Shown here: positions 45,418 to 53,179 of the stretch, in pieces
How the letters are laid out: each line of letters begins with the position of its first letter
Position numbering within the stretch: position 1 is the stretch's first letter
From: Alteromonas genovensis
Lineage (GTDB): Bacteria; Pseudomonadota; Gammaproteobacteria; Enterobacterales; Alteromonadaceae
Direction of reading: 5' to 3'
Assembly (NCBI RefSeq): GCF_010500895.1
Contig: NZ_JAAAWO010000001.1
Location: 607,245-671,244, forward strand
DNA length: 64,000 bases
Program-made: the position numbers and the translations under genes
The notes under the pieces: generated by a model
What the model saw: only the letters and a program-made list of their open reading frames with translations
What the model was told of the DNA's origin: nothing
Databases searched by the model: none

Positions 45418-46679
45418 AGTGTCTCACCGAAACGCTTACATACGTCTAAGGCGCTCACTACACCGTCTTCATGAAAGCCGTTGTACCAATACGCACCGCA
45501 AAAATGTAAATTATCAACGCCACAAATTTCAGAACGACGTTGCTGTGCATTCACCATGTCTGCGCTGTATTGGGGATGAGAGTATCGATATTGCCCAAGA
45601 ATTTTGCTTTTATCTATTTCGCTCGTGTTATTCAGCGTGACTGAATAAGTGTTTTTAGCAGTTAGGCGCTGAAGAATATTCATGTCGTAAGTGACAGACG
45701 CGGGGCGCATTTCTTCGGTAGCGTCTTCTTTAAGACGATAATTCCAGCTAGCCCATGCTAATTTACGCTTTGGCAATTGCCCAATATCTTTGTGCATAAC
45801 CACGTCATTCTCGCCGTACGGTATGTTGCCCAAAATATCTTTGTGTGAGGCCGTTGCATTATCTAGCATGGCTAATGCTTGGTCACTGTGACAGGCAAAT
45901 ACCACGTCGTCAAAATGTGCCACGCCACCATTTACATCGGTGACAGACCATAGCTCACCTTCTTTAGTCACTTTGTTGACACCACAAGACAGCTTTATCT
46001 TCGATTCAAAAGGAGCGATTAACGGAGCAATATACTGACTAGAGCCGCCAACGATGGTGTACCACTGTGGTCTGTCGGTAATGTTGAGGAGGCCGTGGTT
46101 ATTAAAAAACTGTAGAAAAAAGGTAAGGGGAAAGCGTCGTGTTTGCTCAAGGCTGCTCGACCAAATAGCGGCGCACATTGGTAAAATATAATAACGAGCG
46201 AAATCATCGCTTAATCCTAACTCGTCAATAATGTCTTGCAGCGTAAGGGCAGATGTATCTCTCTTTTCAGCCACCATTGACTTACAGGCTTTATTAAACT
46301 TGAGAATATCGCGAACAATGCGCCAGAATTTGGGGCGAAGAATATTTCTGCGCTGCGCGAAAAGACTATTAATCGTGTTGCCATTATATTCAATGTTGGC
46401 TTTTTTGCTGGTAACAGAAAAGCTCATTTCAGTTGGCTGACACTCTACGCCAAGCGCAGTCATTAATTTAATAAAGTTAGGGTATGTCCAATCATTGAAA
46501 ACAATAAAGCCGGTATCTATGTTGTGGGTTTCACCTTCATCCACAATTGTCTTTGTTGCTGTGTGACCGCCAATGTAATCATTCGCTTCATAAACAGTGA
46601 TGTCATTTTTCTTATTTAAAAGGTGGGCACATGTTAAACCTGCGATACCTGTACCCACGATTGCTACTTTTCTTGTCAT
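45414..46679 (-). CDS. FAD-dependent amine oxidase-like protein
   Basis: A 421-residue flavoprotein: N-terminal KVAIVGTGIAGLTCAHLL dinucleotide motif, NDITVYEANDYIGGHT second motif, and CGAYWYNGFHEDGVVSALDV at the C-terminal FAD site. Belongs to the NAD(P)-binding/amine-oxidase group found next to DUF1365 and cfa. Substrate unknown, perhaps a lipid or carotenoid-like acyl chain. Stop overlaps DUF1365 by 4 nt (ATGA). Confidence 0.88.
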   Translation of the reverse strand: MTRKVAIVGTGIAGLTCAHLLNKKNDITVYEANDYIGGHTATKTIVDEGETHNIDTGFIVFNDWTYPNFIKLMTALGVECQPTEMSFSVTSKKANIEYNGNTINSLFAQRRNILRPKFWRIVRDILKFNKACKSMVAEKRDTSALTLQDIIDELGLSDDFARYYILPMCAAIWSSSLEQTRRFPLTFFLQFFNNHGLLNITDRPQWYTIVGGSSQYIAPLIAPFESKIKLSCGVNKVTKEGELWSVTDVNGGVAHFDDVVFACHSDQALAMLDNATASHKDILGNIPYGENDVVMHKDIGQLPKRKLAWASWNYRLKEDATEEMRPASVTYDMNILQRLTAKNTYSVTLNNTSEIDKSKILGQYRYSHPQYSADMVNAQQRRSEICGVDNLHFCGAYWYNGFHEDGVVSALDVCKRFGETL

Positions 46680-46701
46680 TATTATATTTCTCTTAAACTA
46701 C

Positions 46702-47421
46702 TTATTTGTCGTTGCGCATGGATAGGGACAATCGCTTTTGCAGACCAGATGGTAATACATTCATGAACCTTAATATATAGCCAAACATTCTCGGGAAAAA
46801 GATCGTACGTTTATCGCTTTCAATCCCTTTCAACATACTTTCAGCTGCTTCTTGAGCCGTTATTTTCATTGGCATATCAAAGTCATTCTTTTCTGTTAAC
46901 GGCGTTTCTACAAAGCCAGGCGATACTGCTTGTACCTTAACGCCTCTGTCGTGCAAGTCTACTTCGAGACTTTTCGTAAAGTAGTGCAGGGCTGCTTTAC
47001 TTGCGCCATAGGCTTGTGAACGAGTAAAGGGAAGCAATCTAGCCATACTATCTACAATAACTAAGGTCTTACCCGCTTTCAGGTTGTGGATGAATGCATC
47101 CACGCAGTTAACTACACCGAAAAAGTTAGGCTCGAATACTCTGCGAAACATATCGGATTCAAATTGATCAATATCCACATACTCACAAGTACCCGCATTT
47201 AACACTGCGATATCAAACTGAATGTCTTTTAGCGCATTTTTAGTATCATCAAGTGATGACACGTCAAATTGACATGAAGTGATGTTCTCATGGCGTGCTA
47301 ACTCATTGAGCGCTTCTTCATTTCTACCGCACGCAATTACGTCGTAACCCTTTTGGGCTGCATGCTCAGCAAGTGCTTTTCCGATCCCCGATGTTGCTCC
47401 AGTAATTAGCAATGTTGTCAT
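46702..47421 (-). CDS. Short-chain dehydrogenase/reductase
   Basis: A 239-residue classical SDR: TGATSGIGKALAEHAA at residues 7-22, NAG at about 85-87 (AVLNAGTCEY), and the YGASK catalytic Tyr/Lys near 138-142. PGFVETPLT follows. A cytoplasmic NAD(P)-dependent oxidoreductase of unknown substrate, second gene of the stress operon; it overlaps the NTF2-like gene by 4 nt. Confidence 0.9.
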   Translation of the reverse strand: MTTLLITGATSGIGKALAEHAAQKGYDVIACGRNEEALNELARHENITSCQFDVSSLDDTKNALKDIQFDIAVLNAGTCEYVDIDQFESDMFRRVFEPNFFGVVNCVDAFIHNLKAGKTLVIVDSMARLLPFTRSQAYGASKAALHYFTKSLEVDLHDRGVKVQAVSPGFVETPLTEKNDFDMPMKITAQEAAESMLKGIESDKRTIFFPRMFGYILRFMNVLPSGLQKRLSLSMRNDK

Positions 47422-47849
47422 TTGGCGAGTCTTCCTTTTATCTTCTTAATCACAAAACCTAATAAAGGTACGTGTTCATAGACCATTTCGCCCAAATCGT
47501 AATAATCCTTGTGATAAATAATGATGTCGTCTTTCACTCCTAGTTGAGTGGTTCCATCTAAAGTAATAACCCTATCGCTTCCTTTTAAGGTTAAGGTCAT
47601 TGTCCAATTTGCAATATGTGTCACGTTACACTTTGAGGGCGCACATTCTAGTATGTCAGCGATATTGAATTTACAGGTGTCGGCTTGCTCAAGAAGATTG
47701 CTGAAATACGACTTCACCGCATCAAGACCTCGATGGGTGGTGATAGGGTCTATGAATACGATATTTTGTGAATAAATCTCATTAAGATCCTCGGTAGATA
47801 TTTTACAAATGTCTGTGTAAATTTTACAAAATCGTTGAATGACTTCCAT
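47418..47849 (-). CDS. NTF2-like (SnoaL-type) protein
   Basis: A 143-residue protein with the NTF2 cone fold pattern: helical start FCKIYTDICKISTEDLNEIY, then NIVFIDPITTHRGLDAVKSYF and strands VTHIANWTMTLTL and TQLGVKDDIIIYHKDYYDLGE (in parts). The start at 47849 has AAGGAT about 6 nt upstream; a longer frame to 47972 adds 41 residues unlike the family. First gene of the operon NTF2-SDR-FAD-DUF1365-Cfa; activity unknown. Confidence 0.85.
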   Translation of the reverse strand: MEVIQRFCKIYTDICKISTEDLNEIYSQNIVFIDPITTHRGLDAVKSYFSNLLEQADTCKFNIADILECAPSKCNVTHIANWTMTLTLKGSDRVITLDGTTQLGVKDDIIIYHKDYYDLGEMVYEHVPLLGFVIKKIKGRLAK

Positions 47850-48213
47850 ACTAAATCCTTTGCACGCCTTGGCATGTCTACTTCTCAGGTAATAGGTTCT
47901 GATTAAATAAATCAATATATGACTTATCTTATACAGCGCGTGTACCAGTATTAGTGTGCTATTAGTGCGCAAGGTTCAGCGCGACTGTGTTCGTGTGTTT
48001 TCTTTATATAAAGAATGACTCGTTACAAAAGATGACACAAGCTCTTGAATTTAATTAACTCTTTCTAATATAAAAGTCGATTAAATTATAAACATTACCG
48101 CTTCTGCTCAAGATTAGATCAAGAGTAAAAAAGTCAGTGTGAAAATATTTCTCATATGGATCCAATTCATACCCACTACCGTACCTCTTTATGTATTCTT
48201 GGAAGTGTGGTGT
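47850..48213. other. Divergent control region of the stress operon and the LON-domain gene
   Basis: 364 nt of AT-rich DNA. On the minus strand TGATCT at about 48115-48120 followed about 18 nt later by TAATGT is the best candidate for an ECF-type promoter facing the operon; it resembles the TGATC-type -35 I recall for RpoE/ChrR sigma factors but the -10 is weak. No hairpin terminator is seen. Confidence 0.35.
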
Positions 48214-48789
48214 ATGAGTAATAATCGTTTTCCCTTATTCCCATTATCTGCCCATCTGTTACCAGAAGGTAGAATGGCGTTACGAATTTTTGAGCCCAGA
48301 TATTTGCGCATGGTTAAAGAGGCATGCGCCGAAAACAAAGGGTTTGTTATGTGTATGTTAAATGCCAACGGCGATAAGTCGGCGAATGAACATATACATA
48401 AAATAGGTACGTACGCCACGGTGGTCGACTTCGATATGCTTGATGATGGCTTGCTTGGCATAAAGGTTGCTGGTTCTCATCTAGTTGAGGTCGAAGACAT
48501 TGCTGTCGAGCATGATGAATTGAGAACGGGAGTGTGTAATCCCATCGATTCATGGAACTGTGACCTATCAACTCAACAAATAGCGCCTATGGACGAGCGA
48601 CTTAAAGAAATATTCGGGAATTATGAAGAGTTAGCGTCGTTATACGATGAGCCGAAATTTGATAGCCCGAACTGGGTATTAAATAGATGGCTAGAACTAT
48701 TACCGGTAGACGGTTCGCAAAAGCAGCATTTTCTTGAACAACGAGAATGCACTAACTTGCTAAAGTATCTGTCTACATTAATCGGTTAA
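48214..48789 (+). CDS. LON substrate-binding domain protein
   Basis: A 191-residue protein made only of the N-terminal domain of Lon protease (FPLFPLSAHLLPEG, LRIFEPRYLRMV), without ATPase or protease parts. Such stand-alone proteins are common; function unknown, perhaps substrate recognition. The start at 48214 (MSNNRFPLFP) has GGAAG 8 nt upstream; an ATG-like frame from 48139 would add 25 hydrophobic residues that are not conserved. It is divergent from the cfa operon and 127 nt before the ECF sigma gene. Confidence 0.85.
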   Translation: MSNNRFPLFPLSAHLLPEGRMALRIFEPRYLRMVKEACAENKGFVMCMLNANGDKSANEHIHKIGTYATVVDFDMLDDGLLGIKVAGSHLVEVEDIAVEHDELRTGVCNPIDSWNCDLSTQQIAPMDERLKEIFGNYEELASLYDEPKFDSPNWVLNRWLELLPVDGSQKQHFLEQRECTNLLKYLSTLIG

Positions 48790-48827
48790 TGCGTCATTTG
48801 AACAACATGACAACTTCATTACAAAAT

Positions 48828-48856
48828 CGTAACGCGCAAAGTGCGATTTTTCCGAA
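48828..48856 (+). terminator. Possible terminator after the LON-domain gene
   Basis: AAAATCG and CGATTTTT flank a 14-nt interior; the stem is AT-rich but ends in a T-run. It could separate the LON gene from the sigma-factor operon. Confidence 0.35.
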
Positions 48857-48915
48857 CGTTTTAAGTCAAAAAGCCGTAGTATGATGCAACCAAAACGGAA
48901 AAGCGGACGAATATT

Positions 48916-49527
48916 ATGTTAGTTGGAATTCCATTGGAACAGAGCAATAGCACAATCAAACCAAAAGAATGTGCTACCGAAATGTCTGAATACCTTGTAG
49001 CGGTTGCTGACGCTCGCTGTAAACGCTCATTTTCTCGAGTCTTTAATTATTTTGCACCTCGCCTTCGCTCCTACGCATTAAAACAAATGGGTAACGAGGC
49101 TTTAGCGATGGAGCTAGTACAAGACACCATGTCTAATGTGTGGCAAAAAGCCCATCTTTTCAATGCTGAAAAAGGGTCGCCATCTACATGGATATTCACA
49201 ATCGCACGAAACATACGTTTCGATATGCTGCGCAAGCTACAAAACAGAAAAGAAGACGTATGCTCTGATGACTTGTGGCCAGTATTGTGTGAACAAACTG
49301 CTGATTTAAACGAAGCGCCCCTTGACGAGCAAGTAACGCTTGAGCAAATTGGGTATATGTTTGAAGCGTTACCGGTTAAACAAAAAGCAGTAATTGAAGC
49401 TATCTATATAGATGGCAAATCTCAGCAAGAAGTTGCAAACGAACTATCTATTCCATTAGGTACAGTGAAGTCGAGAACTCGACTAGCACTTCAACGTTTA
49501 AAAGGTATGCTGAACGACAATGATTAA
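48916..49527 (+). CDS. ECF sigma factor of the RpoE/ChrR group
   Basis: A 203-residue sigma factor with region 2 (FNYFAPRLRSYALKQMGNEALAMELVQDTM, in parts; then STWIFTIARNIRFDMLR) and region 4 (AIYIDGKSQQEVANELSIPLGTVKSRTRLALQRLKG, in parts). The partner gene, overlapping by 8 nt, is a ChrR-type anti-sigma, placing it with the singlet-oxygen-responsive ECF factors known from Rhodobacter. Probable targets include the nearby cfa operon. Different from the sigma-E at 10935. Confidence 0.9.
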   Translation: MLVGIPLEQSNSTIKPKECATEMSEYLVAVADARCKRSFSRVFNYFAPRLRSYALKQMGNEALAMELVQDTMSNVWQKAHLFNAEKGSPSTWIFTIARNIRFDMLRKLQNRKEDVCSDDLWPVLCEQTADLNEAPLDEQVTLEQIGYMFEALPVKQKAVIEAIYIDGKSQQEVANELSIPLGTVKSRTRLALQRLKGMLNDND

Positions 49528-50218
49528 GTTTCACCCAAGTCCTCAACAGATTACAGAATTCGTTGAGGGCAGTCTTACGCCAGCTGTATCGCTATTGGTG
49601 TCTGCACACTCTGACATGTGTGAGCAGTGTCAAATGCGAATTGAAAGCGAAACTGAAAGCCTTGCGGCTGACATGGTGTTAGAAATAGAAGAAAGTTTTG
49701 ACGAATCTGCTCAGTTTGGCGATATGTTGTCTCAAATAACGCAGGCACCGTCGTCATTAGAATCTGATGCTAGAACGTCTAAAGAGACGAGCATTTTCAA
49801 AGAGAAGTCGGTAACAATTGAGCTAGACGGTCGTACCTTTAAATTACCACGTACACTGCATCGCTACATCGACAAAACGGGCAATTGGTCCAGTTTGGTC
49901 GGAAAGCTTTGGCAGGCACCTGTTGATTTAGGTAATCAAGGTGTGGCTAACTTTATCTTTATGGGCAGCGGCGGAAGCGTCCCTGAGCATACCCACAGAG
50001 GTACTGAGTACACGTTGGTTATCGACGGTGAATTTAGTGATGGTTTAGCTAATTACGATACTGGCGATTTCATTTTTATGGATGGCAACAAGACCCACAC
50101 CCCTAAGTCGGACACGAAGGAAGGGTGTTTGGTTTTCAGTATTGTGGATCAGCCTTTACACTTCACGTCAGGTTTGGCTCGGTTGCTCAACCCGTTCAGT
50201 CATCTGTTCTTCAGATAG
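49520..50218 (+). CDS. chrR: ChrR-type zinc anti-sigma factor with cupin domain
   Basis: A 232-residue cytoplasmic anti-sigma. The N-terminal domain has the zinc ligands H5, H30, C34 and C37 (SAHSDMCEQC), the same spacing as ChrR of Rhodobacter sphaeroides (H6, H31, C35, C38). The C-terminal cupin keeps H157, H159, E163 and H193 (PEHTHRGTEYTLV...KTHTP), equivalent to the second metal site needed for the singlet-oxygen response. All ligands are intact, so a functional sensor is expected. Translationally coupled to the sigma gene; strong terminator follows. Confidence 0.92.
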   Translation: MIKFHPSPQQITEFVEGSLTPAVSLLVSAHSDMCEQCQMRIESETESLAADMVLEIEESFDESAQFGDMLSQITQAPSSLESDARTSKETSIFKEKSVTIELDGRTFKLPRTLHRYIDKTGNWSSLVGKLWQAPVDLGNQGVANFIFMGSGGSVPEHTHRGTEYTLVIDGEFSDGLANYDTGDFIFMDGNKTHTPKSDTKEGCLVFSIVDQPLHFTSGLARLLNPFSHLFFR

Positions 50219-50240
50219 GCTAGAAAAAGTCCCAACAAAT

Positions 50241-50268
50241 AAAAAACGCACCGAAGGTGCGTTTTTTT
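50241..50268. terminator. Bidirectional terminator, chrR / bamD
   Basis: ACGCACC-GAA-GGTGCGT stem with AAAAA on the left and TTTTTTT on the right; short loop, textbook form. Confidence 0.92.
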
Positions 50269-50297
50269 GCTTTGAACTGGTGGATGTTGCAACCTTA

Positions 50298-51065
50298 TCA
50301 GCTGATAAAGTCGCTTTCTGGGAAGTTCAGCTTTAACGTCTTCATTGCGTTTAAACGTAAGTCTTCCAATCCAAGTTGTTCATAACTCGACACCATTATC
50401 TCAAGGGCATCCTTTACCTGAGTTGTATCAGGAAAGTGTTCAATGACATACCGACCGCGATTCGCTGCTGCTACGTAAGCCTGGCGGCGCATGTAGAAAC
50501 GAGCAATAGCAATTTCATATCTGGCTAGTCTGTCTTTAATATGCAGCATACGCTTTTTAGCATCAGGGGCGTATTTACTGTTTGGGTATTGCTCAATCAG
50601 CCGTCTGAAATCTTCAAATGCTTGACGAGATTTTGATGGGTCTCTGTCCGAGCGGTCTATTGTCAGCAGCTCTTGAAAAAGATTGCTGTCTGATTCCATA
50701 TTCGTTAACCCGCGCATATAGTACGCGTAATCTACATCTGAATGATTAGGGTTAAGGCGAATAAAGCGGTCAACTGTCGCCAATGTTTCGTCAATTTTAC
50801 CCGACTTGTAATAACTGTAGATAAGATCGAGTTGAACCTGGTGAGACAATGGGCCAAAAGGATAGCGAGAATCTAGTGCGCTAAGCGTTTGGGCAGCGGC
50901 GCTAAAATTGCCCACTTCCATGCTTTCAGAAGCTCTGTCGTAAAGTTGTTGTGCACCCATGTTTGCAAGTACAATTTTTTCCTCTTCAGATTCTGAAGAG
51001 CTGCAACCTGTTAAGGTCACCATAGCACCTAGAAAAACTGGCGCTAAAAGACGAAATGATTTCAT
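50298..51065 (-). CDS. bamD: Outer-membrane assembly lipoprotein BamD
   Basis: A 255-residue lipoprotein with lipobox LTGC (lipidated Cys21) and five TPR-like helix pairs (LYDRASESMEVGNFSAAAQTL onwards, in parts). Essential partner of BamA for beta-barrel assembly. Length and the RFIRLNPNHSDVDYAYYMRG segment match the family. Divergent from rluD, the arrangement seen in E. coli. No sigma-E site is evident upstream here. Confidence 0.95.
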   Translation of the reverse strand: MKSFRLLAPVFLGAMVTLTGCSSSESEEEKIVLANMGAQQLYDRASESMEVGNFSAAAQTLSALDSRYPFGPLSHQVQLDLIYSYYKSGKIDETLATVDRFIRLNPNHSDVDYAYYMRGLTNMESDSNLFQELLTIDRSDRDPSKSRQAFEDFRRLIEQYPNSKYAPDAKKRMLHIKDRLARYEIAIARFYMRRQAYVAAANRGRYVIEHFPDTTQVKDALEIMVSSYEQLGLEDLRLNAMKTLKLNFPESDFIS

Positions 51066-51213
51066 AATAATTCTATATTCCTGCTAAACAGTTTTAATAC
51101 TTCGCTGTCTACGCTCATGTGTTAAACAACAACACGTTGCCCGCATTCTAACGTACTAACGATGAGAAAAACCATACAAATTCGCAAACAACGCAGTGTA
51201 CAGGGTGAATACT

Positions 51214-51222
51214 TGTTATAAT
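51214..51222 (+). promoter_or_regulatory. Extended -10 promoter of rluD-pgeF
   Basis: TGT-TATAAT: a consensus -10 with TGn extension at 51217-51222; no good -35 is needed for this class. The predicted start is 20-25 nt before the rluD ATG at 51251, and the ATG at 51239 would leave a leader of only about 10 nt. Confidence 0.7.
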
Positions 51223-51250
51223 ACCCTTTTTACACGCAATGTTAGGTGTT

Positions 51251-52234
51251 ATGACGCAAGTGCCAAACACAATTCAATTAGAGGCTTTAACACAAGCCGC
51301 CCATTTTGGTTTACGTTTAGATCAGGCTTTGGCCGATTTGTTCCCTGAATATTCACGTTCAAAGTTAAAAACTTGGATTCAGGATGGTAACGTTGCAGTA
51401 AATGGCGAGGTTATCACGGTTCCACGCCATAAAATGCAAATAGACGAAGTTATTACTGTTCGCGCAGAAATGGATGTTCAGGTAACGAGTGTTGCACAAG
51501 ATATCGCTCTGAACATCGTTTTTGAAGATGAGCATATTATGGTGATAAATAAACCTGCAGACCTAGTCGTTCATCCGGGGGCCGGAAACCCAAGCGGTAC
51601 CGTGCTTAACGCGCTGCTTAACCACGTGCCCGACATCGACCTCGTTCCTCGTGCAGGTATTGTTCATCGCCTTGATAAGGACACAACGGGACTGATGGTT
51701 GTTGCGAAGACCGTACCAGCGCAAACCCATTTAGTTGACCAGCTTCAGCGTCGAGAGATGAGTAGGGAATACGAAGCAATTGCAATGGGTACGATGGTTG
51801 CTGGTGGTGTAGTAGATGAACCTATCGGCCGTCATGCAACTAAGCGCACGCACATGGCGGTAAGAGAAGACGGTAAACCTGCAATTACTCACTTTAGAGT
51901 GATTGAAAAGTTTCGAGCCTACACGCACATCCGCTTAAAACTAGAGACAGGTAGAACTCATCAAATTCGTGTTCATATGGCGCATTTGAAACATCCTTTG
52001 TTAGGCGATCAAACTTACGGTGGGCGCCCTCGATTACCAAAAGGCGCATCTGAAAGCTTTATCGATGCATTGAGAGGTTTCCAGCGACAGGCTCTTCACG
52101 CGGCACAACTTTCGTTTTTCCATCCGGAAAGCGAAGAATGGATGACGTACAAAGCACCGTTGCCCAACGATATGCAGTCGCTATTAGAAGCGGTTAGACA
52201 GGATACAAAAGACAATCCGGAAGACATGATTTAG
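51251..52234 (+). CDS. rluD: 23S rRNA pseudouridine synthase RluD
   Basis: Makes pseudouridines in helix 69 of 23S rRNA. N-terminal S4 RNA-binding domain (RLDQALADLFPEYSRSKLKTWI, in parts; VNGEVI), then the catalytic domain with HRLDKDTTGLMVVAKT (active-site Asp) and GRTHQIRVHMAH. I start it at 51251, given the promoter position; 51239 is also possible. pgeF begins 4 nt after its stop, as in E. coli (rluD-yfiH-clpB order). Confidence 0.95.
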   Translation: MTQVPNTIQLEALTQAAHFGLRLDQALADLFPEYSRSKLKTWIQDGNVAVNGEVITVPRHKMQIDEVITVRAEMDVQVTSVAQDIALNIVFEDEHIMVINKPADLVVHPGAGNPSGTVLNALLNHVPDIDLVPRAGIVHRLDKDTTGLMVVAKTVPAQTHLVDQLQRREMSREYEAIAMGTMVAGGVVDEPIGRHATKRTHMAVREDGKPAITHFRVIEKFRAYTHIRLKLETGRTHQIRVHMAHLKHPLLGDQTYGGRPRLPKGASESFIDALRGFQRQALHAAQLSFFHPESEEWMTYKAPLPNDMQSLLEAVRQDTKDNPEDMI

Positions 52235-52238
52235 CCAC

Positions 52239-53069
52239 ATGTCATCCGCTGAGCGTTTCATAATTCCAGAGTGCTTTCCCGATAATGTAGTGGCCTATAC
52301 ATCCACTCGATGTGGCGGTGTAAGCGATAAATTTCTAGTAGATAGCAGCGCCCAAGAAGGTAAAGCTACTCAGAGTAAAAGTGCTCAGGCTAAAACGACT
52401 CAAGCTAAAACTGCTCAAGAAAATTCGGGCGCAAAAGACTATCTGGGGCTCAACATAGGGGCGCATGTGGGCGATGACATTATCAGCGTCCGCGAGAATC
52501 GCGCGCGTTTGCCACATAGCGAAAAGATAACATGGCTAGAGCAAGTACATGGCAACACCATTGCCACTTTGCCCACGCTATCTGTTGAAGCTGATGCCTC
52601 ATTTTCCTCACGTCCAGAGCATTTTTGTGCGGTGATGACGGCAGATTGCGTACCGGTACTGATAAGCGATAATAGAGGAAAGGAGGTTGCAGCTATCCAT
52701 GCCGGATGGAAGGGACTGGAAGCCACTATTATTGCTGATGCCGTAACGCACTTTTCTACTGATCCATCACAGCTAATAGCCTGGGTTGGCCCTGCCATTT
52801 GTGGACAGTGTTACGAGGTTAACGAAGCGCTTGCCAACAAATTCTCCTATTACAAAAACTGCGTAACGCCAAAAAAGCAAGCGGGTAAGTACCTGTTAGA
52901 CCTACCTCAAATAGCAAATCAGCAGTTAACACACCTTGGTATTAAACACGTTGAGCAAAGCCATTATTGTACCTATTGCCGTAGCGACTTGTTTTATTCC
53001 CATCGAAAAGCCACGCACAGCAATTTCGAGGCTACAGGTCGAATTGTGAGTGTCATTGGCAAGCGTTAA
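52239..53069 (+). CDS. pgeF: Peptidoglycan editing factor PgeF (YfiH, polyphenol-oxidase family) with pentapeptide-repeat insert
   Basis: A 276-residue YfiH-family protein: MTADCVPVLISD and AAIHAGWKGLEATI carry the zinc Cys and His, and SHYCTYCRSDLFYSHR is the C-terminal motif. PgeF removes wrong amino acids from muropeptide precursors. YfiH is about 243 residues; the surplus is residues 37-62, a Lys/Gln/Ala-rich stretch of 5-residue repeats (ATQSK, SAQAK, TTQAK, TAQEN) between the first strand (TRCGGVSDKF) and the GLNIGAHVGD segment. The core is intact. Confidence 0.92.
   Translation: MSSAERFIIPECFPDNVVAYTSTRCGGVSDKFLVDSSAQEGKATQSKSAQAKTTQAKTAQENSGAKDYLGLNIGAHVGDDIISVRENRARLPHSEKITWLEQVHGNTIATLPTLSVEADASFSSRPEHFCAVMTADCVPVLISDNRGKEVAAIHAGWKGLEATIIADAVTHFSTDPSQLIAWVGPAICGQCYEVNEALANKFSYYKNCVTPKKQAGKYLLDLPQIANQQLTHLGIKHVEQSHYCTYCRSDLFYSHRKATHSNFEATGRIVSVIGKR
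52347..52424 (+). repeat. 15-nt in-frame tandem array inside pgeF
   Basis: After AGCGCCCAAGAAGGTAAA (18 nt) come four 15-nt units: GCTACTCAGAGTAAA, AGTGCTCAGGCTAAA, ACGACTCAAGCTAAA, ACTGCTCAAGAAAAT. The shared core is (A/G)CTCA(A/G)(A/G)CTAAA. Period is five codons. Confidence 0.88.
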
Positions 53070-53112
53070 CTTTGCGCTCAATCAAGTTTTTCATCATCTT
53101 TGTCATTACTTA

Positions 53113-53142
53113 CTTGAATCGTCATTCATAAGCTCCCATAAA
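53113..53142 (+). promoter_or_regulatory. Sigma-32 (heat-shock) promoter of clpB
   Basis: CTTGAA at 53113-53118, about 15 nt, then TCCCATAAA from 53134; compare CTTGAA...CCCCATNTA. It lies about 40 nt before the clpB start, with AAGG/GAGG ribosome elements between. Confidence 0.82.
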
Positions 53143-53179
53143 TAGAACATAAAGAAATATTCATTTTAAGGTTGAGGTT

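Noticed and set aside
43399..50218. Stress module as a recently acquired genomic island
   Set aside because: No integrase, tRNA, direct repeats or clear base-composition shift; flanks are ordinary core genes.
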